From Mariniflexile litorale (GTDB taxonomy: Bacteria; Bacteroidota; Bacteroidia; Flavobacteriales; Flavobacteriaceae): a stretch of DNA of 64,000 nt. The stretch covers positions 1,249,501 through 1,313,500 of the forward strand of contig NZ_CP155618.1 of assembly GCF_031128465.2 (NCBI RefSeq), written 5' to 3'. Under the pieces are notes generated by a model. It was not told where the DNA came from, searched no databases, and saw only the letters and a list, made by a program, of their open reading frames with translations. The translations under genes and the position numbers were made by a program. This document shows, piece by piece, positions 52,096-60,530 of this stretch (position 1 is its first letter; the number at the start of each line of letters is the position of its first letter).

Positions 52096-53868
52096 CTATA
52101 CAATATTCATCTTCTTTAATAAAAAAGAAGCATTCATATTTTTACAAATGCCTTGTTTCAATTTGTAATCAAAATAAAGCTCATCATTAATAATTTCAGC
52201 ATCAAAATAATAGTTTTTCACATCGTCTAATTCCTTTTCAATTTCGCACAAACTTAAATCGTGTGTGGCAATAATACCTGTAGCATTTGAAGCCACTAGT
52301 TTTTCGACAAACTTTCTAGAACCAATAGCTTTATCGGTACTGTTAGTACCTTTTAAAATTTCATCTAAAATGATAAAATAAGGTTCTTCAATAATAGCAT
52401 CAACAATATATTTTAAACGTATTAATTCTGAAAAGAAATACGAACTATCATCGGTCAATGAGTCGGTAGTACGCATGCTCGTTATAAGCTTTACTGGCGA
52501 ATAACTACTGGATTTAGCACAAACCGGCAAACCTACATTTGCCATCACAATATGCAAAGACACCGTTCTTAAAAATGTACTTTTCCCTGCCATATTTGCA
52601 CCTGTAACTATAAAAAACTGCTCGTTTTCTATAATTAAATCACTATCAACGCGCTTATTTTTATTTAATAATGGATGCCCTAAACCTTCCGCTTTTATAA
52701 CCGCTCCTTTTTCTTCGATTGCTGGAAACACAAAATCTGGATGATTAAATACAAAATTTCCTAAAGAATTATAAGCATCAAAAAAGGACACCACTTCAAA
52801 CCAATCGGCAACTTTATTAGCATGTTGTACTATCCATCGCTCTATATGGTAACTATTTTTTATATCCGACAGAAAAAAACCATTTCCAAAGATGGCACCT
52901 ATAAGATTGTTTCGATTGTCTAAGGCATCTAAGGTTTTAGATAGGTCTTTAAAAATTACAGAAGCTTTTTTTCCTTCTTCCTGAATTTGCTGTTGTTTTT
53001 GTTTTAATAATTCAGAAGAAAACGATTCTCTTTCAATCAAATCTAAAAGAGATGCATATTGGCGAAATGTTTCTTTAACCTTATCGGTGTTTGAAGATAA
53101 CAGGTTTATTTTTTTTACATACATACCCGAAATACCTAAACCGATAAGTAACCAATAACCAATAAAACTAGGATTTATAACACCGAAAAAACCTAATCCG
53201 AAAATGAGAACTGAAATAATTGAAAAGGCTAAAGGAAGCCTTTTTGTCGCTTTAGGCAAGAATATCTGATACTTCTGCAACCAATTTATAATTTGGTTTG
53301 CCGGTGTTTCAATAGTTACTAAACTAGATGTTGCCGAATAATGTTGACGCCATTGTGGTTTTTCATCCAACTCTTTAATAGCCTCTTGTCTTAAAACAAT
53401 ACCTTCAATATGATTTGCTTTTAAAGCATCGGCTAATTTTTGTGCTCCTTCTTTTGTTGTCGATCTATTTATAAATTGAAAAAAAGATCCTCTTCCAAAT
53501 AAATCGATATCTAAGCTATAAAAATGATTAGGGTCTTGAAATTGCAACCCCGCATCTCTATGATGAAAATCGCCCGAAGCTATTTTTATTTCATCTTGAT
53601 TGATAACTGCTAAGGCCTCATTAAACTGTTTTTTTGCTTTCACATCATTGTATTTTGACAATAAATACAAGAAAATAACAATACCAATAATGCCTATAAG
53701 TACTGCTAGTTGCCAATTTTCAAACAAAAGATAAATACCAAATCCCGTTATTGCAAAAACCAACATACGATAAATACTTAAAGCCGTCATCTTTTTATAT
53801 AGACGATGGGCTTCTGTTTTGTAAATTTCTAAATGCTTTTGATAATATGCTAACGGATTATTCATCAT
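52096..53868 (-). CDS. Membrane-anchored MutS-like ATPase
   Basis: 590 residues. Unlike MutS it begins with helices 33-50 and 54-70, then another pair 211-232 and 236-252, and lacks the mismatch-recognition domain. The C-terminal MutS ATPase is intact: Walker A 'TGANMAGKST' (422-431), 'DSLTDDSSYFFSELIRL', Walker B 'YFIILDEILKGTNSTDK' and 'IIATHDLSLCEIE'. Such membrane MutS relatives are widespread in Bacteroidetes; whether they touch DNA at all is not established. Two start Mets are adjacent (53868 or 53865). Confidence 0.9.
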   Translation of the reverse strand: MMNNPLAYYQKHLEIYKTEAHRLYKKMTALSIYRMLVFAITGFGIYLLFENWQLAVLIGIIGIVIFLYLLSKYNDVKAKKQFNEALAVINQDEIKIASGDFHHRDAGLQFQDPNHFYSLDIDLFGRGSFFQFINRSTTKEGAQKLADALKANHIEGIVLRQEAIKELDEKPQWRQHYSATSSLVTIETPANQIINWLQKYQIFLPKATKRLPLAFSIISVLIFGLGFFGVINPSFIGYWLLIGLGISGMYVKKINLLSSNTDKVKETFRQYASLLDLIERESFSSELLKQKQQQIQEEGKKASVIFKDLSKTLDALDNRNNLIGAIFGNGFFLSDIKNSYHIERWIVQHANKVADWFEVVSFFDAYNSLGNFVFNHPDFVFPAIEEKGAVIKAEGLGHPLLNKNKRVDSDLIIENEQFFIVTGANMAGKSTFLRTVSLHIVMANVGLPVCAKSSSYSPVKLITSMRTTDSLTDDSSYFFSELIRLKYIVDAIIEEPYFIILDEILKGTNSTDKAIGSRKFVEKLVASNATGIIATHDLSLCEIEKELDDVKNYYFDAEIINDELYFDYKLKQGICKNMNASFLLKKMNIV

Positions 53869-53896
53869 TAATTTTATTGAAAAAGTAAAGAAACAA

Positions 53897-53924
53897 AAAA
53901 GCCCTGAAATTTATCAGAGCTTTT
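53897..53924 (-). terminator. Terminator of the Bax-inhibitor-like gene
   Basis: An 11-bp stem with one mismatch (AAAAGCCCTGA/TCAGAGCTTTT), followed on the minus strand by a T-run, 20 bp past that gene's stop. Confidence 0.85.
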
Positions 53925-53943
53925 AGTTTATATTATGTAGTTT

Positions 53944-54648
53944 TTAGTCTCTAGACATAAAAATACTAAGCACATACCAAAACAGCAACATTAATGAGGC
54001 AAATAAGCCCAATGCTGCTGGAATATATTGATCGTCTGAATATTTATTTACCAAATTTGAGGTTTGATATAAGATAGCTCCCGCAGCTAGTACACACATA
54101 CCAACCGAAAACCAAAGTCCTAAATTAAAACCAAATAATGTACCTGCTAGAATTAACCCAATGGCAATAAAAAAGCCAACGGTTAAACCCGCTTTTAAAA
54201 AAGAAAAATCTTTTTTAGTTACAAAAACGATGGCTGATAATCCTGTAAATAACGCCAAAGTTACTATCGCTGCTTGATTTAAAATTTCTGGACCAGATTC
54301 CATATAAAAAGCTGCAATGTAAATAAGCGGAACAAAAATGAACGCTTCAGCAAGAATATAAACACCAAACGCCAGATACTGTTTGTTTTTATCTGGTGTT
54401 TTTAAGGTCATTCTTTCAGCATAATTGGTTATAAACATAAAACCACCGAGCATAATTAACCAACGCCAGCCATCAATCATCGATAATGCGAAATTCACAA
54501 TCATTTCGCTTTGAAGCAAAAGATATTCAAAAAGAATAAATACCAACACGCCACCCGCTACATGCGAATAGGTTTTTTTATAAAAAGCAACCTTATCAAC
54601 TTCAGACAGTTCGCTTACCATTAATTTGTTTTCAACTAAATTTTCCAT
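53944..54648 (-). CDS. Bax inhibitor-1 / YccA family membrane protein
   Basis: 234 residues from ATG 54648 ('MENLVENKLMVSELSEVDKV'); the longer frame adds 21 residues that run through the zinc-protease terminator. Seven helices with 'FYKKTYSHVAGGVLVFILFEYLL' and a late 'LGLFASLMLLFWYVLSIFM' fit the BI-1/YbhL-YccA family, whose members act as calcium leak channels or modulate FtsH. Its exact role here is unknown. Confidence 0.88.
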   Translation of the reverse strand: MENLVENKLMVSELSEVDKVAFYKKTYSHVAGGVLVFILFEYLLLQSEMIVNFALSMIDGWRWLIMLGGFMFITNYAERMTLKTPDKNKQYLAFGVYILAEAFIFVPLIYIAAFYMESGPEILNQAAIVTLALFTGLSAIVFVTKKDFSFLKAGLTVGFFIAIGLILAGTLFGFNLGLWFSVGMCVLAAGAILYQTSNLVNKYSDDQYIPAALGLFASLMLLFWYVLSIFMSRD

Positions 54649-54688
54649 AAATAATACTCTGGTTAAGATTTGTAAATTAAAGATATAA

Positions 54689-54733
54689 AAAAGAACCGAA
54701 TTCTCACACAAAAGTTAAGAATTCGGTTCTTTT
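54689..54733 (-). terminator. Terminator of the zinc metallopeptidase gene
   Basis: A perfect 16-bp stem (core AAGAACCGAATTC) with a 13-base loop and T-run on the minus strand, 17 bp past the stop and just upstream of the Bax-inhibitor-like gene. Confidence 0.88.
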
Positions 54734-54749
54734 ATTATTTTATTTAAAA

Positions 54750-55448
54750 TTAATCTCTAGAGCCTCCAAATACTTGAAGCGCCCAATATACTAAAGAGGC
54801 TAATGCGCCAATTGCAGCAACTAAATAGGTTCTCGCTGCCCATTTTAGTGCATCTTCAGAACCTGCATATTCTTGTTGAGACACCATGTTTTTATTTTTC
54901 AACCAAGCTAACGCACGGTTACTCGCATCGTACTCTACTGGCAATGTTATAAAACTAAATAAAGTTGCAAACCCCATCATAACCAAACCTGCGATAGCTA
55001 CATAATAGCCAATTCCAAGACCTGCAGCAGCACCTAACATCAAGCCACCAATTACAACCCATTGAGACATTCCTGAAGTTACACTAACAACAGGTACCAA
55101 TGCCGAACGCATTTTTAACCATTCGTAGGCTTGCGCATGTTGTACGGCATGCCCACATTCGTGAGCAGCTACAGCAGCAGCAGCAGCGTTACGCTGGTTA
55201 TAAACTGATTCACTTAAATTTACTGTTTTATTTTTTGGGTTGTAATGGTCGGTTAATTGCCCAGGTGTTGAAATAACCTCAACATCGGTAATACCGTGGT
55301 CAGCCAACATTTTTTCAGCAATTTCGGCACCACTCATACCATTGCGTAATTGTACTTTAGAATATTTTTCAAACTTTTTCTTCAACGTTCTACTCACTAA
55401 CCAACTTACAAGTGCTATGGCTCCTAATAATATATAATATCCAATCAT
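54750..55448 (-). CDS. Zinc-dependent membrane metallopeptidase (YugP type)
   Basis: 232 residues. The zinc site HExxH appears as 'VAAHECGHAVQHAQAYEW', after 'ITDVEVISTPGQLTDHYNPKNKTVNLSE', the family signature. Three to four helices surround it (N-terminal one at 3-17). These Zn-proteases (DUF2201/YugP) cleave unknown membrane substrates. Ends with a strong terminator; a -7 box lies at 55481-55488. Confidence 0.92.
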   Translation of the reverse strand: MIGYYILLGAIALVSWLVSRTLKKKFEKYSKVQLRNGMSGAEIAEKMLADHGITDVEVISTPGQLTDHYNPKNKTVNLSESVYNQRNAAAAAVAAHECGHAVQHAQAYEWLKMRSALVPVVSVTSGMSQWVVIGGLMLGAAAGLGIGYYVAIAGLVMMGFATLFSFITLPVEYDASNRALAWLKNKNMVSQQEYAGSEDALKWAARTYLVAAIGALASLVYWALQVFGGSRD

Positions 55449-55480
55449 TATTTTAAATTTTAATTTCGAAATAAATATAA

Positions 55481-55488
55481 CAAAAATA
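55481..55488 (-). promoter_or_regulatory. -7 box of the zinc metallopeptidase gene
   Basis: TATTTTTG on the minus strand, 33 bp before the start. No ideal -33 TTG. Confidence 0.4.
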
Positions 55489-55540
55489 ACGCCAAATTAT
55501 TATGAATGATATTCTGTCAGTAAAAAAACTTTAAACTAAA

Positions 55541-55567
55541 AAACCCCTAGAGAATCTCTTGGGGTTT
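55541..55567 (-). terminator. Terminator of ald
   Basis: AAACCCC and GGGGTTT arms around an inner AGAG/CTCT pair; T-rich on the minus side, 24 bp past the ald stop. Confidence 0.85.
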
Positions 55568-55590
55568 AAGTACTTGATATCTTATTATTT

Positions 55591-56691
55591 TTATACGTCT
55601 GCAAACTCTAAATCAAATGCTTCGGCTATTTCTTTATAAACAATATCTCCTTTTACAATATTTAATCCTTTGGCTAGAGACGGACTATTTTCACAAGCTT
55701 TTTCCCAACCTTGATTTGCCAGTTTCACAACATAAGGCAACGTGACATTCGTTAACGCCATGGTAGATGTATAAGGCACAGCACCAGGCATATTAGCCAC
55801 ACTGTAATGCACCACTTCATCAATAATATAAGTGGGATCTTGGTGTGTGGTTGGTCTAGTGGTTTCAAAACAGCCACCTTGGTCTACCGCCACATCAACC
55901 ATTACAGTTCCAGGGCGCATGTCTTTAAGCATATCTCTTGTAATTAATTTAGGTGCCTTAGCGCCCTTTATAAGTACACCTCCAATAATTAAATCGGAAT
56001 CTTTAATATGTTTTCTTATGTTATATTCACTTGAAAATTCACTAACAACGTTATTCGGCATCGAATCACTCACATAACGTAGGGCTTTCATATTAATATC
56101 TAAAATATGTACGCTCGCTCCTAAACCTGATGCCATTTTTGCGGCTTGATACCCTACAACACCAGCACCTAAAATTAATACTTTAGCTGGAGGCACTCCC
56201 GGAACCCCACCAAGTAAAATACCGCGTCCCATAATAGGTTTTTCAAGATATTTGGCGCCTTGTTGCACAGACATTCTGCCTGCTACTTCAGACATGGGGA
56301 TTAAAAGCGGCAATGTACCATCAGCATCTTCAACGGTTTCGTATGCAATACAAATTGATTTACTTTTTATCATAGCATTTGTAAGCACTTCACTAGAAGC
56401 AAAATGAAAATAAGTAAAAACGATTTGATCTGGTTTTATTAAACTGTATTCGTGTTCAATAGGTTCTTTCACCTTTACAATCATTTCAGCAATAGCGTAA
56501 ACATCTTCAATAGTTTCAAGAATGGTTGCACCAGCACCAGTATAATCTTCGTCTAAAAAACCACTATTAAATCCAGCATTTTTTTGAACATATACTGTAT
56601 GATTTCTTTTAGTAAGTTCGAATACTCCAGAGGGTGTCATCCCTACTCTGTTTTCATTGTTTTTAATTTCTATTGGAACACCAATTTTCAT
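55591..56691 (-). CDS. ald: Alanine dehydrogenase
   Basis: 366 residues from ATG 56691 ('MKIGVPIEIKNNENRVGMTP'); the longer frame adds 12 residues with no family match. NAD-binding 'KVLILGAGVVGYQAAKMASGLGASVHILD', 'VMVDVAVDQGGCFETTRPTTH' and 'NMPGAVPYTST' are diagnostic. It interconverts alanine with pyruvate and ammonia. Single gene closed by a terminator; the roughly 600 bp upstream are non-coding or decayed. Confidence 0.95.
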   Translation of the reverse strand: MKIGVPIEIKNNENRVGMTPSGVFELTKRNHTVYVQKNAGFNSGFLDEDYTGAGATILETIEDVYAIAEMIVKVKEPIEHEYSLIKPDQIVFTYFHFASSEVLTNAMIKSKSICIAYETVEDADGTLPLLIPMSEVAGRMSVQQGAKYLEKPIMGRGILLGGVPGVPPAKVLILGAGVVGYQAAKMASGLGASVHILDINMKALRYVSDSMPNNVVSEFSSEYNIRKHIKDSDLIIGGVLIKGAKAPKLITRDMLKDMRPGTVMVDVAVDQGGCFETTRPTTHQDPTYIIDEVVHYSVANMPGAVPYTSTMALTNVTLPYVVKLANQGWEKACENSPSLAKGLNIVKGDIVYKEIAEAFDLEFADV

Positions 56692-56916
56692 AGTATGATA
56701 TTTTAAGTTAGTCAAAAACCTATGCAATATTAAAACAATAGATTGAAAAAAAGTTTAAAAACACCATTTTTGATAAATAATTTTCATCAAATTTAACTTA
56801 TTTTTAGGAATTAAATAAAACATATGGATTTAATAGGAAATAACAAGCACTTATAAAAAAAGAATATTTATAAAAAACAAAGTCTTATTCTAACTACTTT
56901 TTGTCGTACTTAATTT

Positions 56917-57152
56917 TTAAAATATACCAAAAAAAGCTGACAAAACAGATGTTGCATTAGCTAAAATCATAGACAGACTTTCTTTACAAACGGCATAAAC
57001 CAACCATAAAAAACACCAATGAAAAACATGAGCAACATGAGTAAAGACACGCTCGAAATATTTTTAGTTTTTCATGTTTTATAAACTTAAAGTAAAAAGA
57101 CTGCAGCGGTTAAAATGGCGGCTGGAAAACTAATAATTTCGGTATAATCCAT
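56917..57152 (-). pseudogene. Possible decayed small membrane-protein gene
   Basis: Between ald and leuS, the minus strand reads as a hydrophobic chain only if frames are changed twice or more: 'MDYTEIISFPAAILTAAVFLL' from 57152, then 'KFIKHEKLKIFR', 'SLLMLLMFFIGVFYGWFMPF' and 'LSMILANATSVLSAFFGIF' to a stop at 56917-56919. The pieces follow each other without gaps and look like a protein of two or three helices, so this may be a dead gene. It could also be chance in A+T-rich DNA. Outside this stretch the 56692-57290 gap holds only the palindrome at 57195-57277. Confidence 0.3.
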
Positions 57153-57194
57153 TTAGTGTGATTTTTTGTTAAAAAGCTAAAGCTAATTATTTGT

Positions 57195-57277
57195 TATGTC
57201 GAAATGAGGTACGATTGAGACATCACATAATGAATTAAATGATTCTTGTTATGTGATGTCTCCTATCGTCTACATGA
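57195..57277. repeat. Long palindromic repeat near the leuS 3' end
   Basis: A perfect 14-bp stem (GAGACATCACATAA with its complement, 57217-57230 and 57249-57262), extended outward imperfectly through ACGAT on both sides, with an 18-base loop. It lies 14 bp past the leuS stop and could end leuS transcription, but has no T-run. One arm, read as GTCATGTAGACGATAGGAGA, resembles the repeat block inside leuS. Confidence 0.6.
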
Positions 57278-57290
57278 CTAGTCGCTAACG

Positions 57291-60281
57291 CTAGCCTACA
57301 ATATTTACAATTTTACCTGGCACGATAATCACTTTTTTCGGGGTTCTACCTGCCAATTGTTCTTGAGTTTTTTCGTGTGCCATCACTACTTTTTCAATAT
57401 CATCTTTACTCATATCTAGTGGCAATTCTAGAGTAAAACGCATTTTTCCGTTGAAAGAAATAGGATAGTTTTTACTGCTTTCTACCAAATGACTGGCATC
57501 AAATTTCGGAAATGGCGCTGTGGAAATGGATTCGTTATGTCCTAATTGACTCCATAGTTCTTCAGCGATATGTGGCGCATACGGTGATAACAATACCAAT
57601 AAGGGTTCTAAAATTTCTTTAGAGGTGCATTTTTGAGCTGTTAATTCATTCACCGCAATCATAAAAGTTGACACCGACGTATTGAAAGAGAAATTCTCTA
57701 TATCTTCCTGTACTTTTTTGATGGTTTTATGAAGTGTTTTTAAAGCCTCCCCTAACCCCTCCGAAGGAGGAGAACTCGTTACGTAAAAAGTTTCATTTTC
57801 TCCTTGGTGGTATAATCTCCATAATTTTTTAAGGAAACCGTGTACACCTGTAATACCAGCGGTATTCCAAGGTTTGTATTGCTCTAAGGGGCCTAAAAAC
57901 ATTTCGTAAAGACGCAAACTGTCTGCACCGTAATCAACACAAATTTGGTCTGGATTGACTACGTTGTATTTGGATTTGGACATTTTTTCGACATCTCGTC
58001 CTACTTTGTAAACACCATTATCACCATCGATAATTTCTCCTTTTTCACCTATAAATATAGCATCTTTATATTCAGGTCTCCATTTTTTAAATCCTTCAAC
58101 ATCTAACTCATCGGAAGAATTCACTAAAGATACATCTGCATGCATCAAAGCTATATCCATATCATAATCAATATAAGGCAAATAAGATTTTTCACTTTCC
58201 TTATGAATCTCTTCTAATTTGGTATGAACTAAACTAACATCGTCCTTATACATTTTGTAATATGATTCCGAAATAAATAAATTAGGAAATCTATTTGACC
58301 CAAAAAACTTATAAACAAAAGCACTAGTCCCCAAAATCATCCCTTGGTTAATCAGTTTTTTAGCAAACTCATCAACGGGTACTTCTCCTTTATCGAATAA
58401 GAATTTTTGCCAAAAACGTGAGTACAATAAATGTCCCGTGGCATGCTCGCTGCCTCCAATGTATAAATCGACGTCTTTCCAATAATTAAGCGCTTCTTTA
58501 CTAGCAAATTCTTCTGTGTTTGTAGAATCCATATAGCGGTTAAAATACCAAGAACTTCCTGCCCAACCTGGCATCGTATTTAACTCTAAAGGATGAATGG
58601 TTGTGTTGTTTATTTTATCGTTTGAAACTACTTCATTCGTATTGGTGTCCCAAGCCCAAACGGTGGCGTTACCTAATGGTGGTTCACCGGTTTCGGTTGG
58701 TAAATATTTTTCAACTTCTGGCAAACGTATTGGTAAATGTTTCGCATCAATCATTTGTGGCATGCCATTTACATAATACACTGGGAATGGTTCACCCCAA
58801 TAACGTTGACGACTAAAAACAGCATCGCGCAAACGGTAATTGGTTTTCCCTTCACCTTGACCTAATTTCTCTAAAGCTTCAATGACTTTTTTAGTGGCTT
58901 CTTTGTATGATAAACCATTTAAAAAATCACTGTTCCCAATTGTCACATTATCTTTTGAAGCATAGGCTTCTTTAGAAATATCAACCCCTTCAAAAATATT
59001 TGGAATGGGGATATTGAAATGCTTTGCAAAATCGTAATCGCGTTGGTCGCCACACGGAACGGACATCACCGCACCTGTTCCGTAACCTGCTAAAACAAAA
59101 TCGCCAATCCAAACTGGAATAGGCTGTTTAGTAAACGGATGTTGGGCATAGGCGCCTGTAAAAACTCCTGAAATGGTTTTTACATCGGCCATTCTATCAC
59201 GTTCGCTACGCTTCGCGGTTGCTGAAATATAGGCTTCCACTTGGTCTTTTTGTGCTGGGGTTGTTATATGAGAAACTAACTCGTGTTCTGGAGCAAGGGT
59301 CATAAAAGACACTCCAAAAATAGTATCGGGTCTTGTAGTAAATACATCAATAATGTGAGATGCTTCGACAAGCTCAGCATGACTTCCGTTTTCATTATTG
59401 GCTAAAACCTTGAATGATACAGCAGCTCCAACCGATTTCCCAATCCAGTTACGCTGACTTTCCTTTAAAGAATCTGTCCAATCTATTTTATTTAACCCTT
59501 GAAGTAAACGCTCAGCATACGCCGAAATACGCATACTCCATTGTGTCATTTTCTTTCTCATAACAGTGTGACCTCCACGTTCGGAAACACCATTTACAAT
59601 TTCATCATTAGCCAACACCGTTCCTAATGCAGGACACCAGTTTACTTCGGTTTCTGCTAAATAAGTTAATCTATATTGTAATAATATTTGTTGTTGTTTT
59701 TTGGAATCAAAGGCATTCCAATCTTCAGCAGAAAACATTTCAACATTATCATCACAAACGGCTTCCACTGCTAAATTTCCTTCTTTTTCAAATACATCCA
59801 CTAATTCGGAAATGGCAAAAGCTTTATCGGTATGTTTGCAATACCAAGATTCAAACAATTGAATAAAAATCCACTGTGTCCATTTATAATAACTTGGGTC
59901 GGAGGTACGAACTTCACGAGACCAATCGAATGAAAAACCAATTTGATCTAATTGACGTCTGTAAGTTTTTATGTTTTCAGCTGTAGTTATTGCAGGATGT
60001 TGCCCCGTTTGAATCGCATATTGTTCAGCTGGCAAACCAAAGCTATCATACCCTTGTGGATGCAATACATTAAACCCTTGATGACGTTTGTAACGCGCAT
60101 AAATATCAGACGCGATATAACCCAACGGATGTCCAACGTGTAAGCCTGCACCACTTGGATACGGAAACATGTCTAATACATAAAATTTTGGTTTTTCTGA
60201 ATTATTCTCAGCTTTAAACGTTTGGTTTTTTGCCCAATAGTCTTGCCACTTTTTCTCGATTTGATTGAAATCGTACGTCAT
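57291..60281 (-). CDS. leuS: Leucyl-tRNA synthetase
   Basis: 996 residues from ATG 60281 ('MTYDFNQIEKKWQDYWAKNQ'); the longer frame adds nine hydrophobic residues. Class I motifs: 'PYPSGAGLHVGHPLGY' (HIGH) and 'VEKMSKSKYNVVNPD' (KMSKS); 'FTTRPDTIFGVSFMTLAPEH' is the editing domain. It is longer than the roughly 860 residues of E. coli, partly from a large insert before KMSKS ('QGMILGTSAFVYKF' onward). Two short stretches, around residues 299-309 and 836-846, look like repeat DNA read in frame. Charges tRNA-Leu. Confidence 0.97.
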   Translation of the reverse strand: MTYDFNQIEKKWQDYWAKNQTFKAENNSEKPKFYVLDMFPYPSGAGLHVGHPLGYIASDIYARYKRHQGFNVLHPQGYDSFGLPAEQYAIQTGQHPAITTAENIKTYRRQLDQIGFSFDWSREVRTSDPSYYKWTQWIFIQLFESWYCKHTDKAFAISELVDVFEKEGNLAVEAVCDDNVEMFSAEDWNAFDSKKQQQILLQYRLTYLAETEVNWCPALGTVLANDEIVNGVSERGGHTVMRKKMTQWSMRISAYAERLLQGLNKIDWTDSLKESQRNWIGKSVGAAVSFKVLANNENGSHAELVEASHIIDVFTTRPDTIFGVSFMTLAPEHELVSHITTPAQKDQVEAYISATAKRSERDRMADVKTISGVFTGAYAQHPFTKQPIPVWIGDFVLAGYGTGAVMSVPCGDQRDYDFAKHFNIPIPNIFEGVDISKEAYASKDNVTIGNSDFLNGLSYKEATKKVIEALEKLGQGEGKTNYRLRDAVFSRQRYWGEPFPVYYVNGMPQMIDAKHLPIRLPEVEKYLPTETGEPPLGNATVWAWDTNTNEVVSNDKINNTTIHPLELNTMPGWAGSSWYFNRYMDSTNTEEFASKEALNYWKDVDLYIGGSEHATGHLLYSRFWQKFLFDKGEVPVDEFAKKLINQGMILGTSAFVYKFFGSNRFPNLFISESYYKMYKDDVSLVHTKLEEIHKESEKSYLPYIDYDMDIALMHADVSLVNSSDELDVEGFKKWRPEYKDAIFIGEKGEIIDGDNGVYKVGRDVEKMSKSKYNVVNPDQICVDYGADSLRLYEMFLGPLEQYKPWNTAGITGVHGFLKKLWRLYHQGENETFYVTSSPPSEGLGEALKTLHKTIKKVQEDIENFSFNTSVSTFMIAVNELTAQKCTSKEILEPLLVLLSPYAPHIAEELWSQLGHNESISTAPFPKFDASHLVESSKNYPISFNGKMRFTLELPLDMSKDDIEKVVMAHEKTQEQLAGRTPKKVIIVPGKIVNIVG
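57745..57774. repeat. Repeat-like block in frame within leuS (second)
   Basis: A C/G-rich block with CCTCC-gaa-GGAGG stem and flanking TTAGGGGAGG, unlike its A+T-rich surroundings. It encodes 'SSPPSEGLGEAL' just before the conserved 'KTLHKTIKK', a place where other LeuS sequences are shorter. Resembles dispersed C/G-rich Flavobacteria repeats; copy number unknown. Confidence 0.5.
59355..59387. repeat. Repeat-like block in frame within leuS (first)
   Basis: Reads, on the coding strand, AGTCATGCTGAGCTTGTCGA then AGCATCTCA, a sequence I recognise as a common dispersed intergenic repeat in Bacteroidetes genomes. Here it encodes 'SHAELVEASH' at the entry of the editing domain, just before 'IDVFTTRPD'. 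Frame is preserved. Confidence 0.6.
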
Positions 60282-60323
60282 CCTTCTTATTATAAATATT
60301 AACATCATTGCTAAGGTTATTGA

Positions 60324-60343
60324 GATTAAAATATATTTTAATC
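60324..60343. promoter_or_regulatory. Perfect 20-bp A+T palindrome upstream of leuS
   Basis: GATTAAAATA followed by its exact complement, 43 bp before the leuS ATG. It may be a protein-binding site or cruciform-prone DNA; no regulator assigned. Confidence 0.3.
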
Positions 60344-60344
60344 G

Positions 60345-60436
60345 AAAATACCTAAGCGGAGCTTACGACTGTGGGAATCTAGTCAATATAACATTATATA
60401 TTTAACAGGTTCCCACGCTTCGCTCGTAATGACGAA
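60345..60436. repeat. Palindromic repeat between leuS and the EamA gene
   Basis: Inverted arms with GTGGGAA (60371-60377) and TTCCCAC (60410-60416), extended by related GAGC/GCTTCGCTC flanks and ending in AATGACGA. The ending 'TAATGACGA' type is common to Flavobacteria palindromic repeats. No T-run, so not an obvious terminator. Lies between divergent genes. Confidence 0.5.
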
Positions 60437-60530
60437 TTGGAAAGCGCAAATTTACGCATTCTATAGAAAATTGAAAGCGTTTGCCTCTATATATCATTAA
60501 ATATAACAGCTATTTAAGGTTTTGTTAGGA

